Below are positions 27,048 through 36,468 of a DNA stretch of 64,000 nt, piece after piece (the first letter of the stretch is position 1; each line of letters begins with the position of its first letter). The translations under genes were made by a program, and so were the position numbers. Source of the DNA: Actinomycetota bacterium. Lineage in GTDB: Bacteria > Actinomycetota > Acidimicrobiia > Acidimicrobiales > JAMCPD01. Under the pieces are notes generated by a model. The model saw nothing but the letters and a program-made list of their open reading frames with translations. It had not been told where the DNA came from and made no database searches. The stretch is taken from assembly GCA_023379935.1 (NCBI GenBank), contig JAMCPD010000020.1, positions 1 to 64,000 of the forward strand, given 5' to 3'.

Positions 27048-28817
27048 ATGATATCTGCTTCCGCGGTTAATTCTGAAAACAGTCTTGATACACTACGTCA
27101 TTCCACCGCCCATGTACTCGCACAAGCCGTACTTGATCTGTGGCCAGGCACTTTTATCGCCATAGGCCCTCCCGTCGAAGACGGCTTTTACTATGATTTT
27201 TATCTGCCTGGCGGCAAGCATTTCACCCAAGAAGATTTAGCGCTAATAGAAACTAAGATGCGCGATATCGTTGCTCAAGATCAACCTTTTATACGAAAAG
27301 AGTGCAGCACGAAAGAAGCTCTGAATCTTTTCAAAAACCAGCCTTTCAAACAAGAAATTATAGAAACTATCCAAAATGAAAATACCGGGGACAAAAAGGT
27401 CAGCTTATACTACAATCCACCCGGGGAGTTTGTGGACTTGTGCCGAGGTCCACATGTGGAATCCACAGGCAAACTCGGGGCTTTTAAGTTGATCAGGATC
27501 TCAGGTGCTTATTGGCGGGGGGACGAGCATCGCGAACAGTTACAACGTATATACGGTACGGCGTTCAACACGCGAGAAGAGTTGGAAAGCTACTTGGCCC
27601 AACTTGTGGAGGCTGAAAAGAGAGATCACAGGAAGCTTGGGGCAGAACTGGACATGTTTTATTTTTTGCCTGAAATAGGTGGGGGACTTCCCGTGTTCAG
27701 TCCAAAAGGCGCGCTGGTGCGGCATTTGATGGAAGCATACTCCGTCGAAAAGCATTTGGCATCAGGCTATCAGCTGGTATGGACACCCCATTTGGCCAGG
27801 TCGGAGCTTTTCGAGACTTCCGGGCATTTGCAATGGTATCAGGAAAATATGTATCCGCCTATGGAAATGGAGGGCGTCACTTACTATCCAAAGCCAATGA
27901 ACTGTCCTTTGCATATCTCGCTTTACGCTAATAAGCTCCATTCCTATAAGGAACTGCCCTTGAGGCTGTTTGAATTTGGTACCGTTTATCGTTTTGAGCG
28001 CTCAGGTGTGCTCCATGGACTGACGCGGGTAAGGGGGTTGACGCAAGACGATTCACATATTTTTTGTGCCCCAGAGCAACTTGGACATGAGTTGACGGGT
28101 GTGCTTGAGTTCGTAGTTCAAATGCTTGGCGCATTCGGGCTACGAGAGTTTGATGCCGAACTCGCAACCAGACCTGACAAGTTTGTTGGGGATATTGCGG
28201 AATGGAATTTTGCCGAAGAAGCCTTAAGGCAAGCGCTTGGCGCAAGTGGAATTGACTACTCGGTAGCTGAAGGTGAAGGCGCCTTTTATGCCCCAAAGAT
28301 TGATATTCATCTAAGAGATGCTATCGGTAGGCGTTGGCAGGTTTCCACCATACAGGTAGATCTGCAACTGCCACAGCGTTTTGATCTCTCTTATATAGGC
28401 CCAGACAATACCAAACACCGGCCTTTCATGTTACATAGGGCCCTTTTTGGTTCAGTTGAGAGGTTCATGGCTATCTTAATCGAACACTATGCAGGTGCTC
28501 TTCCAACCTGGCTTTCCCCTGTGCAGGTCAAGGTTTTAGCGGTAAGAGATACCCACGAAGAGTATGCCAAGTACGTCGTCTTCCATCTGCGCGAAAGATC
28601 TTTCAGGGCGGAGGTTTCTTTGGCAGATGAGCCCCTTGGAGCTAGGGTGCGTTCTGCTAAGTTGGAGAAGATACCTTATGTGTTGGTGGTGGGGGATGAT
28701 GATGTCAATGGTCATACTGTGGGGGTGAATGCCAGAGGTTCCTCCAAAGCTCTTCGCGGAGTAGGGTTGGAGGAGTTTTATCAGCGCTTGGAACAGGAAG
28801 TGGTTTCACATGGGTGA
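27048..28817 (+). CDS. thrS: Threonyl-tRNA synthetase without TGS domain
   Basis: 589 residues. The protein starts directly at the editing domain (LRHSTAHVLAQAVLDLWPG, with the paired His of HxxxH, and DLCRGPHVEST). The class II core has motif 2 FGTVYRFERSGVLHGLTRVRGLTQDDSHIFC, MNCPLHI, and HRALFGSVERFMAILIEHYAGALPTWLSP, then the anticodon-binding domain. The N-terminal ~60-residue TGS domain of ordinary ThrRS is missing. The editing residues are present. It lies between mshC and the HIT gene, as thrS-HIT-pgsA in mycobacteria. Confidence 0.96.
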   Translation: MISASAVNSENSLDTLRHSTAHVLAQAVLDLWPGTFIAIGPPVEDGFYYDFYLPGGKHFTQEDLALIETKMRDIVAQDQPFIRKECSTKEALNLFKNQPFKQEIIETIQNENTGDKKVSLYYNPPGEFVDLCRGPHVESTGKLGAFKLIRISGAYWRGDEHREQLQRIYGTAFNTREELESYLAQLVEAEKRDHRKLGAELDMFYFLPEIGGGLPVFSPKGALVRHLMEAYSVEKHLASGYQLVWTPHLARSELFETSGHLQWYQENMYPPMEMEGVTYYPKPMNCPLHISLYANKLHSYKELPLRLFEFGTVYRFERSGVLHGLTRVRGLTQDDSHIFCAPEQLGHELTGVLEFVVQMLGAFGLREFDAELATRPDKFVGDIAEWNFAEEALRQALGASGIDYSVAEGEGAFYAPKIDIHLRDAIGRRWQVSTIQVDLQLPQRFDLSYIGPDNTKHRPFMLHRALFGSVERFMAILIEHYAGALPTWLSPVQVKVLAVRDTHEEYAKYVVFHLRERSFRAEVSLADEPLGARVRSAKLEKIPYVLVVGDDDVNGHTVGVNARGSSKALRGVGLEEFYQRLEQEVVSHG

Positions 28818-29409
28818 CTTGGAGCGTTTATGGGCGGGGTGGCGAATGCCTTACGTAACCGAAGCTGCGATAAACCAAGATAAGGGGGAGGCTGGCGGGG
28901 GAGGAACTGAGGTTGTCATCGGAATCGGAGATGGGGAGAAAACAGGTGATGATAAGGACGGTTGTGTATTTTGTGCTATTGGTGCCGATTCCGACAGGAT
29001 GAATATTGGCGCTGTTTCCGACCGTGACGTTATGCACTATGTTTTATGGCGAGGGGAGTACTGTTTTTGTGTGCTGAATGCTTATCCATATGCCAGCGGG
29101 CATATGTTGATTATGCCGATACGTCATGTTGCAGGATTGGAGGAGGTGGTTGGTGATGAGGCGTTGGAGCTGTGGGGAGGACTGCAAAAGGCGATTGTGG
29201 CAATCAAGAAAGCCTATAAGCCCGAAGGACTCAATGTCGGGGCTAATCTAGGAAGGGCAGGTGGAGCTGGTATACCTGGACATGTCCATCTGCACCTGCT
29301 TCCACGCTGGTGCGGAGATACCAACTTCATGACTGCGGTAGCGGGAGTAAGAGTTATGCCGGAATGTCTTGATGATACCTATAAACGCTTGAGGGAGGTT
29401 TGGGAGTGA
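28810..29409 (+). CDS. HIT-family hydrolase/AP4A phosphorylase-like (Rv2613c-like)
   Basis: 199 residues. The histidine triad is in GHVHLHLLPRWCGDTNF (HxHxH), preceded by NVGANLGRAGGAGIPG; a conserved CVFCAI lies near residue 60 and YASGHMLIMPIRHV before the triad. Mycobacterial Rv2613c, in the same place between thrS and pgsA, is a diadenosine tetraphosphate phosphorylase; that activity is inferred. There is a Gly/Glu/Asp-rich insert around residues 20-45. The ATG overlaps the thrS stop by 8 bases. Confidence 0.88.
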   Translation: MGDLERLWAGWRMPYVTEAAINQDKGEAGGGGTEVVIGIGDGEKTGDDKDGCVFCAIGADSDRMNIGAVSDRDVMHYVLWRGEYCFCVLNAYPYASGHMLIMPIRHVAGLEEVVGDEALELWGGLQKAIVAIKKAYKPEGLNVGANLGRAGGAGIPGHVHLHLLPRWCGDTNFMTAVAGVRVMPECLDDTYKRLREVWE

Positions 29410-29449
29410 GTGCAATTATGAAACTGGTTCCTCAGCCATTACGCTCTTT

Positions 29450-29878
29450 TCAACGGTTGGCAACCCCTATGAAGCTAAAGCGCACCCGTCTTTTTTGATT
29501 GTCCCTGTTGCAGTCGACTAGTACCAAGCTCTGCCAGGTTCCAAGCATGACCTTATCACCAATAACTGGCAAGGTGAGGGAAGGACTGATGAATACCGGC
29601 AGAAGATGATCTGCACCGTGCCCTTTGCTCCCATGAGCATGAACATACCTGTCATCCTTCGGAAAAAGTCGGTCGAGAAGTTGGTTGAGGTCAGTTTCAG
29701 AACCTGAACCTAACTCCATAAGTGCAAGTCCGGCGGTAGCATGAGGAGCAAATACATGCAAGATCCCATCACCTTTCCCAACACAGAATTCAGTTGCATA
29801 AGGTGTCAGGTCGGTAACGGGTTGTTTTCTACCATCCGCAACTTTTTCGGTAACTATGTTGATCTCCAAAGTTTCCAT
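29450..29878 (-). CDS. YjbQ/UPF0047 family protein
   Basis: 142 residues from ATG at 29878 (METLEINIVTEK); an upstream in-frame start at 29926 would overlap the EF-G2 gene by 32 bases and adds unrelated residues. UPF0047 blocks: ILHVFAPHATAGLALMELGSGSETDL, the His-rich YVHAHGSKGHGADHLLPVFI, and LGTWQSLVLVDCNRDNQKRRVRFSFIG. Family members bind metal and some have weak thiamin phosphate synthase activity; the true role is not known. It follows EF-G2 closely on the minus strand and both interrupt the thrS-pgsA backbone. Confidence 0.85.
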   Translation of the reverse strand: METLEINIVTEKVADGRKQPVTDLTPYATEFCVGKGDGILHVFAPHATAGLALMELGSGSETDLNQLLDRLFPKDDRYVHAHGSKGHGADHLLPVFISPSLTLPVIGDKVMLGTWQSLVLVDCNRDNQKRRVRFSFIGVANR

Positions 29879-29894
29879 GCTATTTCCGAGCGGA

Positions 29895-32042
29895 TCACAG
29901 ATGTGTTCCGGCTTCCGCCAACTCACCTCGTTTTGGTAGCTTTTGTGCTATCTGTTGTGGAACTACATCGTAGTGGTCATGGCGCAAGGTAAATTTTCCT
30001 CTTCCCCGCGTAAGTGCTCGCAGATCAACAGCATATCTGAGTACTTCAGCTTCGGGCACCAATGCTATAACAACCTGTTGTCCGTCTTCACCACTTTCTG
30101 TGCCAACTATTCTGGCACGCCGTGAATTGAGGTCCCCAAGCACCTCTCCTTGATAGACAGAGGGAATAGTGACCTCAATACGAGATATAGGTTCTAATAA
30201 AACAGGGGCCGCAGCACCAACAGCCTCCTTAAAGCCCAGCAACCCAGCCATTTTGAAACTCATTTCTGAAGAATCAACAGGGTGATACTTACCGTCATAG
30301 CATATGGCTTTCACGTCTACCACTGGATAGCCGAATATCGGACCTTGTTCCATCGCTTCACGGATTCCTTTTTCAACTGCCGGTATGAACTGCTTGGGTA
30401 TGGCACCTCCAACTACCTGATCCACAAAGACAAAGCCTTCACCTCGTTTAAGTGGCTCAACCTTTAAGTTGGCAACTCCGAATTGCCCATGTCCGCCGCT
30501 CTGTTTCTTATACTTACCTTCTCCTTGGCCTTTGATTGTTATAGTCTCTCTGTAAGCAATTTGAATCTCTTCTGTAACTATCTCAACTGAAAACTTTGTC
30601 TTTAGCCGTTCACAGGCTATAGCTAAGTGTGTTTCTCCGCTACCGTATATGACTGTTTGTTTTGTTTCATCGTTTCTGTTTACTACAAGGTATGTATCTT
30701 CTTCACACAGCCGGTGTAGTGCGGTCATCAACTTGTCATCGTCTCCTTTTGCTTTCGGATGTATGGCTATCCCGATTACAGGAGGTTCGTGCTGGACTAC
30801 AGGGATTATTGCCGGGGTATTCTTAGGTGCCAGTGTATCACCTGTTAGTGTATTGCCCAGTTTTGGCAACGCAACTATTTCACCTGCAGTGGCCTCGGAT
30901 ATATTGATGTGCTCTTTCCCGCGCATGGTGGCCAGAGCATGTATGCGTTCTTCATGATGAGTACGAGGATTGATGAATGTACTGTCGGGCTTCAATGTTC
31001 CGGTTACGACTTTCAGCAATGATACTTTTCCCATGTAAGGATCTACTATAGTTTTGAAAACCTTGAGCAAGGGGTTTGCTGTCGCGTCTGGTGATATCTC
31101 GTGAAGGGTGTCGCCTGCTTGCACTAAGGTAGGCTTAGCCTCCAGCTGACAAGGCATTGTCTCGCATATCAAAGAAGCAAGCCTGTCTATTCCAACCAGT
31201 TTGGTTGCCGATCCACATACGACAGGGAATATACTGCCGGCGACTATACCTTTTGAAAGTGCATGGCGAAGTTGTTCTGCAGGTAATGGGTTGCCTGCCA
31301 GGTAGTTTTCCATCAAAGTGTCATCGGCTACTACCACTCCTTCGACAAACATATCCTTGAGTTCTTCAAAGTCTGCCGAAGTTGCCAACTCTTCCGGTAT
31401 TGGTTCGCCGGTAATTTTGTTTGTACCTCCTTTTCCACCCGTATTTCCCTTCCCGTCCGTACCTCTTAGACTGTTGAAAAACGCTTTGTTTTGGAGTAAA
31501 TCGACTATCCCTGCTAAGTTTTCGAAATTGCCGATTGGTATTTGAAGGGGTACCACATTGGGACCGAAGGCTGCTCTCAACTGCTTTAAAGCTTGGCTGA
31601 AGTCGGCATTTTCTCTGTCAAGTTTGTTGACAAATATCATTCTAGGCAGCTTTAATTTTTCAGCTAACTTCCAAACCGCCTCAGTCTGCACTTCTACCGC
31701 ATCAACTGCACTTACCACCACCAGAGCCGACTCGACCACGCTTAATGCCGTGGCGACTTCTCCGATAAAATCCGCATAGCCGGGGGTGTCGAGTAGATTA
31801 ATCTTACAGTTGTCGACTTCTGGCTGAGCAACTTCAATGGGTGCCAGTGACATTGATACCGACATATGCCGTTTGATAGCTTCAGGTTCAAAGTCGCAAA
31901 CAGTTGTACCATCTTGAATGTTACCCATCTTTGTAGTGGCTTTTGACACAAAAAGCAGTGCCTCGACCAAAGTGGTTTTTCCTGTTCCGCCATGGCCTAT
32001 AACAGCTAAATTACGAATATTCCCAGAAGGGTAATTTTTCAT
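29895..32042 (-). CDS. EF-G-like translational GTPase (EF-G2)
   Basis: 715 residues from ATG 32042, chosen because GGGAGCGA sits just upstream; the frame is open 25 codons further. G1 is GHGGTGKTT (not AHIDAGKTT as in EF-G), G3 DTPGYADFIGE and G4 NKLDRE. The G3 Tyr replaces the catalytic His of true EF-G (DTPGH). Domains II-V are recognisable, with HGQFG and EMSFKMAGLLGFKEA near the end. This is the EF-G2/FusA2 group seen beside ordinary FusA in actinobacteria; its ribosomal role is unclear. The gene is reversed relative to the backbone. Confidence 0.88.
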   Translation of the reverse strand: MKNYPSGNIRNLAVIGHGGTGKTTLVEALLFVSKATTKMGNIQDGTTVCDFEPEAIKRHMSVSMSLAPIEVAQPEVDNCKINLLDTPGYADFIGEVATALSVVESALVVVSAVDAVEVQTEAVWKLAEKLKLPRMIFVNKLDRENADFSQALKQLRAAFGPNVVPLQIPIGNFENLAGIVDLLQNKAFFNSLRGTDGKGNTGGKGGTNKITGEPIPEELATSADFEELKDMFVEGVVVADDTLMENYLAGNPLPAEQLRHALSKGIVAGSIFPVVCGSATKLVGIDRLASLICETMPCQLEAKPTLVQAGDTLHEISPDATANPLLKVFKTIVDPYMGKVSLLKVVTGTLKPDSTFINPRTHHEERIHALATMRGKEHINISEATAGEIVALPKLGNTLTGDTLAPKNTPAIIPVVQHEPPVIGIAIHPKAKGDDDKLMTALHRLCEEDTYLVVNRNDETKQTVIYGSGETHLAIACERLKTKFSVEIVTEEIQIAYRETITIKGQGEGKYKKQSGGHGQFGVANLKVEPLKRGEGFVFVDQVVGGAIPKQFIPAVEKGIREAMEQGPIFGYPVVDVKAICYDGKYHPVDSSEMSFKMAGLLGFKEAVGAAAPVLLEPISRIEVTIPSVYQGEVLGDLNSRRARIVGTESGEDGQQVVIALVPEAEVLRYAVDLRALTRGRGKFTLRHDHYDVVPQQIAQKLPKRGELAEAGTHL

Positions 32043-32183
32043 TTCGCTCCCATCTTCTAATAAGTGTAGACTACTTGATAATGTGCTAGTATAACAGTAG
32101 TATAGTACAAAGGACATAATGGAAGTTTTGGATAGTTTAAATAACCTGTTTTACCGTAGGTTTTATCGGGAGTACTAGAGCGC

Positions 32184-33254
32184 ATGTTTGACGGTCACTG
32201 GAGATCCTCAGTGAACAAGGGAACTGAACCTATTGGGAGAGTATTGAAGCGTTGTGGCATAAAGCCCAATGTTTTAACTTTGGGAGGGCTTGTTTTAGCC
32301 GGAATATCCGCTTTTTATATAGCTAACGGTGATTTGCATATCGGCTTGATTTTCTTGGTGCTATGTGGGTTCTCTGATCTCTTGGATGGCCCATTGGCAA
32401 AGGCATGGGGCACAGCTTCGGCCCAGGGTGCTTTTTTGGATTCCGTTGTTGATCGTGTCTCTGATGCGTTTCTATTGGGCGGTGTTGGGTGGTACCTGAT
32501 TATCACCAAAGCCGGGTTGTACTTGAGCACATACCATAGTGTGGCCGGTGGTGCTGTTGGCGCAAAAAGCCGACTTGCACTTGATGGCGTATTACCGTTG
32601 GCAGTTTTGGGAATTACCTTTCTAGTTTCTTATCAACGGGCAAAAGCGGAATCACTTGGATTCAATGCCAAGGGCGGGTTAATGGAACGAGCTGAGAGGT
32701 TTGTACTGTTGGGGTTTGGCCTACTGGTCGGATCATTGTTGCTTTGGGTGTTATGGATACTGCTCATACTTACTCTGGTTACTGCGTTACAGCGTTTTTT
32801 TGTTGTATGGAAACAGGCCGGTATGTCCCAAGGAAGCCGGACATCTAAATATCAGATATCCAAATACTGGACACCTAAACTTCAGATACTGAAATACCAG
32901 ATGCCGGATATCTCTCAGATGAAGAGGTTTGAGATGCGCTTTGTTGCTTGGCAAGCCAAGACGCAAGCCAGGCAAGCCAAAGCAGAAGAACGCAGGGCGG
33001 CAAGGAGGCGCTCAAGAGAACTGGCAAGGCATACCAGGGTAAGGCATTTGCCTAGGCGAAAGGAGCTGTTTTCATTTAAGCGTTCCGCCAGACTAAGTAG
33101 TTCTGCCAGTTCCAGTTCTGCCACTTCCAGTTCTGCCAGTTCCAGTTCTGCCAGTTCCAGTTCTGCCAGTTCCAGTTCTGCCAGTTCCAGCAAGTTAGCC
33201 GAGCACGACCGGTTTGATGACTCCAGTCATTTCAACACCGATAATTTTGGATAA
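32184..33254 (+). CDS. pgsA: CDP-alcohol phosphatidyltransferase (phosphatidylinositol phosphate synthase-like)
   Basis: 356 residues. The CDP-alcohol phosphatidyltransferase motif is SDLLDGPLAKAWGTASAQGAFLDSVVDR (usual DG..AR reads DG..AK). Five to six membrane spans fill residues ~25-210. A long basic, Arg/Lys-rich cytoplasmic tail (KTQARQAKAEERRAARRR) and a Ser/Ala repeat tail follow, both unusual for the family. Synteny with thrS-HIT-pgsA-acyltransferase-pimA points to PI phosphate synthesis from CDP-diacylglycerol and inositol phosphate. Its 3' end overlaps the acyltransferase frame by up to 41 bases. Confidence 0.85.
   Translation: MFDGHWRSSVNKGTEPIGRVLKRCGIKPNVLTLGGLVLAGISAFYIANGDLHIGLIFLVLCGFSDLLDGPLAKAWGTASAQGAFLDSVVDRVSDAFLLGGVGWYLIITKAGLYLSTYHSVAGGAVGAKSRLALDGVLPLAVLGITFLVSYQRAKAESLGFNAKGGLMERAERFVLLGFGLLVGSLLLWVLWILLILTLVTALQRFFVVWKQAGMSQGSRTSKYQISKYWTPKLQILKYQMPDISQMKRFEMRFVAWQAKTQARQAKAEERRAARRRSRELARHTRVRHLPRRKELFSFKRSARLSSSASSSSATSSSASSSSASSSSASSSSASSSKLAEHDRFDDSSHFNTDNFG
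33099..33188 (+). repeat. Six 15-bp tandem repeats in the pgsA tail
   Basis: Six units of AGTTCTGCCAGTTCC in perfect 15-bp phase (one unit has CCACTTCC), encoding the Ser/Ala tail of the pgsA product. The core CCAGTTCTG recurs, in reverse complement, in the 15-bp repeats of secF at 48046-48105. Confidence 0.95.
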
Positions 33255-34227
33255 ACAACCGGCAGTTTTGGATAAACAACCGACGAAATCCCATAAACAA
33301 CGGTATAGCTACCTGACTTATCGTTGTATATCAACTCTGATAGAACATTCACCGCGGCTTTTAAACTTGGCGGTGGCAAAAGTATCAGGTTTAATCATGT
33401 ACCTATCCCGCCCTTCACAACATAGAGTTGTTCGCAATAATATGATTGCGGTTGTCGGTTCAAAATCCTCCTGTGATGGGCTTGGCGGCAAGTTGATCTT
33501 GGAGCTTACCGTTCTTAGAGCTTACCTTTCTTACGCACGCTATTGGGTTGAATCAGCTCAAATTAGATCGGATGATACGGCGACAATAAATAGCTCCATG
33601 AGCTATGTGGAGGGTTTCAGTTACATAACTCAAGGTGTACTCAAGGGTAAAGGAGTTATACTTGCTCTTCCCCACTTGGGAAACTGGGATTTTGGAGGAG
33701 CATGGTTCGCTCTCCAGGGATATCCTTTAACAACGGTTGGCGAGATACTTGAACCTTATGAACTGTTTGAGTGGTTTGTAGAAAAGAGGCGATTGAATGG
33801 CATAGATGTTCTTCCTCTGGACTCTAAGGCTGGAAAAGCGCTGTTGAATGTTTTGGAATCGGGAGGAGTAATCGCACTGGTATGCGACAGGGATTTGGTT
33901 GGTAATGGTGTAGAGGTCAGCTTTTTCGGTAAGAAAACAACCGTTCCGGCAGGACCTGCAGTGTTAGCTCTTAGAACAGGAGCGGCGTTGATACCCGTAG
34001 CTGTTTATACCGGCACGAGTACTCACCACTATGCCACTATAAGAGCACCTTTAGAAGTTTGTCGAACCGGTTCATTCCGTTTGGATGTAACACGTTTGAC
34101 TCAAACCCTTGTGCACGAGCTTGAATACCTTATATATAAAGAGCCTCACCAATGGCATGCATTTCAGGAGATTTGGGATGGGAGCGAGACAAAAGCGGTG
34201 GAAGACTCAAATGGCACTAAACGATGA
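33214..34227 (+). CDS. Phosphatidylinositol mannoside acyltransferase (HtrB/LpxL-like)
   Basis: 337 residues. Lysophospholipid acyltransferase fold; the HX4D catalytic motif is in ILALPHLGNWDFGGAW. Also VLPLDSKAGKALLNVLESGGVIALVCDRDL and VPAGPAVLALRTGAALIPVAVYT, which match the HtrB/PatA group. Between pgsA and pimA it corresponds to mycobacterial Rv2611c (PatA), acylating the 6-position of the mannose in PIM. The start is uncertain: ATG 33214 overlaps pgsA; the first ~20 residues contain a twofold LDKQP repeat and may be untranslated. Confidence 0.85.
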   Translation: MMTPVISTPIILDKQPAVLDKQPTKSHKQRYSYLTYRCISTLIEHSPRLLNLAVAKVSGLIMYLSRPSQHRVVRNNMIAVVGSKSSCDGLGGKLILELTVLRAYLSYARYWVESAQIRSDDTATINSSMSYVEGFSYITQGVLKGKGVILALPHLGNWDFGGAWFALQGYPLTTVGEILEPYELFEWFVEKRRLNGIDVLPLDSKAGKALLNVLESGGVIALVCDRDLVGNGVEVSFFGKKTTVPAGPAVLALRTGAALIPVAVYTGTSTHHYATIRAPLEVCRTGSFRLDVTRLTQTLVHELEYLIYKEPHQWHAFQEIWDGSETKAVEDSNGTKR

Positions 34228-35479
34228 CGGCGAGGTGATTTCAAAGTTGCGTATCGCCATGGTATGTCCTTATAGCTTAGATGTTGCAGGCGGTGTGCAG
34301 TCTCAGGTTCTTGGGCTGTCTCGCCTATTGCAGGACAAAGGTCACTTTGTCGCACTGCTAGCTCCGGGTGCCAAGAGCGATCAAGATCAGGAACCAAGAG
34401 GTGTTTATGCGCCAATCTTAGATGAGCTGGGTAAGAACGGAAGAGTTGAGTTTTTTGGACGGACTGTAAAAGTTCCGGCTAACGGTTCTGTTGCTCCTGT
34501 AAGTTTGAGTCTGAAAGCTTCCAAGAAGTTGCTTACCATACTCCACGACGGCAACTTTGATGTAGTGCACTTTCATGAACCGTTAGTACCCGGTCCGACC
34601 CTGATAGCTTTTTGGCGTTCCGGGTTGCCCACGATAGCAACCTTTCATCGTTGTGGAGTAAGCTTGGCATATCGCTTCCTTGGTATTTTTGCCCGTTTTA
34701 TGTTGCATGATTCCAACATATATGTTGCGGTTTCACAACATGCCAGTGACACGGCTCATACGATCGTCGGAGTAGATTGTAGAATTGCTTTCAATGCTGT
34801 TGATGTGGATCAGTTTAATGGGGAATCTCATGTCAAACTTCCTCTTCTCCTACAAACCCCTTTGAATGGCGACAAATCCGACAATCAGCCCGGCAAGACT
34901 CGTCGAAACAGCATACTGTTTTTGGGCCGTCATGAACAACGCAAGGGGCTGGAGTATCTGTTGGAAGCATTTGATATTTTGACGGATACCTATAGCTGGA
35001 GTGTTGAAACCGAAGTCTATAAAGAACCCGAGCTGTGGATAGCCGGCGAGGGACCGCAAACCTTGAAGTTGCAACAACGCTATCAACACAACCGGGCAAT
35101 CAAATGGCTTGGAGTAATAGACGAACGTGAAAAAGTGGAGTGCCTCTTACGAGCTAAAGTGGTATGCGTTCCTTCCCTGCACGGTGAATCTTTCGGGCTT
35201 GTTTTGTTGGAGGCATTAGCTGCAGGTGCGCTAGTGGTTGCCAGCGATATTCCTGCATACCGGGAGGTTTTAGGCGGTTACGGGGTTTATGTTCCCCCGA
35301 AAGATACCCACAAGCTTGTTGGTGCATTGAGAGAAGCTCTAAAAACCGAGAAGGCAGCTGGACTTGAGGAAACAACCGAAAGTAAGCTTCAGCCGGCTAA
35401 AGCGTATGTTGAGAAGTTTTCCTTTAATGCTTTGAGCAACTACTATGCGGACCTTTATGAACGACTGTTGGGTTTGTAA
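34211..35479 (+). CDS. pimA: GT4 glycosyltransferase, phosphatidylinositol mannosyltransferase PimA-like
   Basis: 422 residues from ATG 34211 (MALNDDGEV...); the frame is open further upstream into the acyltransferase gene. The GT-B start LRIAMVCPYSLDVAGGVQSQVLGLSRLLQ is typical of PimA, as are DVVHFHEPLVPGPTL, RHEQRKGLEYLLEA and the C-terminal PSLHGESFGLVLLEALAAGALVVASDIPAYREVL with the EX7E motif. The enzyme adds mannose from GDP-mannose to phosphatidylinositol at the membrane. Overlap with the previous gene is 17 bases. Confidence 0.9.
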   Translation: MALNDDGEVISKLRIAMVCPYSLDVAGGVQSQVLGLSRLLQDKGHFVALLAPGAKSDQDQEPRGVYAPILDELGKNGRVEFFGRTVKVPANGSVAPVSLSLKASKKLLTILHDGNFDVVHFHEPLVPGPTLIAFWRSGLPTIATFHRCGVSLAYRFLGIFARFMLHDSNIYVAVSQHASDTAHTIVGVDCRIAFNAVDVDQFNGESHVKLPLLLQTPLNGDKSDNQPGKTRRNSILFLGRHEQRKGLEYLLEAFDILTDTYSWSVETEVYKEPELWIAGEGPQTLKLQQRYQHNRAIKWLGVIDEREKVECLLRAKVVCVPSLHGESFGLVLLEALAAGALVVASDIPAYREVLGGYGVYVPPKDTHKLVGALREALKTEKAAGLEETTESKLQPAKAYVEKFSFNALSNYYADLYERLLGL

Positions 35480-35606
35480 GGATTTGAGCAGCGATTTGGC
35501 TGGGATTGGCGCGAATTGGATAAGTGTGACGGACAGTCAGCGTATTAGTGAATTTGTTGGGCGGGTTTTGTCAAACTGTTTTATAATAGAGGTTAAGGAG
35601 TGAAAT

Positions 35607-36446
35607 ATGCATAAAGCTGTCAAGGCAACACCCAAAAAACTCAAGCAAACCTCCCGCACTACATATCTGTGGGAGCAAGGTCTCCCGCGATTAGTTAAGT
35701 CCAACAAACGCGCGGCATTAACTCCCGCCGTTCTACTGGCGGTGGTTACCGGTTGTGTGGTGGGTGCGGTTTTGCTGGCTATTTTTGGCAACATCCCTAT
35801 CGCTGTCTTGGTTGGATTTTTTATAGCCCTCTGCTTAGCTGGCATTATTGTTTTTTACAGTACCCCACTTCTTTTCAATGCTGTGGATCGAGCCCTACGC
35901 TTGGAGCCCGGGTCAGAACATGAACAACCCGGGTTATACAACTTTTTGAACTACTTATGCCCATCATTGGGGCTTCCAGTTCCCACTGCTTATATAGCGA
36001 AAACGTCAAAGATGAATATATGTGCCATAGGCCGTACTCCCGCTACGGGTGTGTTAATTGTAACTACCGGACTACTTGAACAACTGAGTATGATAGAGCT
36101 TGAAGCCGTGTTGTCTCATGAGTTGATGCATATAAAGAGAAACGATATATTTCCTGCAACGGTACTGGCTTTTTTGAAAACCTTTTTACACTTGACGATG
36201 TTGAGGGTATTTCCCAGTTCGGATCGGGAGATCATGGTAGACATTTCAGCCGTATCCCTTACGCGTTATCCACCTGCATTACGTATGGCACTTGATAATC
36301 TGCAAAAAGGTGACGGACATACCTTGTTGGCTGACTGCCCTCGTCTATATGGCCCAATGAGCTCACTTTGGATTATTCCTCAGTTGCCAAAGGAGCAGAT
36401 GGTGCACGATTTGAATCTTAGAATGCAGGTATTGGATGAAATTTAG
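35607..36446 (+). CDS. M48-family (HtpX/Ste24-like) membrane metallopeptidase
   Basis: 279 residues. Two adjacent membrane helices (about residues 38-85), then PSLGLPVPTAYIAKTSKMNICAIGR and the zinc motif HELMH in LEAVLSHELMHIKRND; the third ligand is probably the Asp/Glu in DREIMVDISAV (the usual E..AD reads EIMVD). Peptidase M48 members act on membrane or misfolded proteins. The ATG has a good Shine-Dalgarno (AAGGAG). A TATAAT hexamer at 35582-35587, 19 bp before the start, is too close for a usual UTR. A PimA-M48-PdxS order is seen here. Confidence 0.8.
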   Translation: MHKAVKATPKKLKQTSRTTYLWEQGLPRLVKSNKRAALTPAVLLAVVTGCVVGAVLLAIFGNIPIAVLVGFFIALCLAGIIVFYSTPLLFNAVDRALRLEPGSEHEQPGLYNFLNYLCPSLGLPVPTAYIAKTSKMNICAIGRTPATGVLIVTTGLLEQLSMIELEAVLSHELMHIKRNDIFPATVLAFLKTFLHLTMLRVFPSSDREIMVDISAVSLTRYPPALRMALDNLQKGDGHTLLADCPRLYGPMSSLWIIPQLPKEQMVHDLNLRMQVLDEI

Positions 36447-36468
36447 TTAGTATTAAAGTGGTGAAAAG

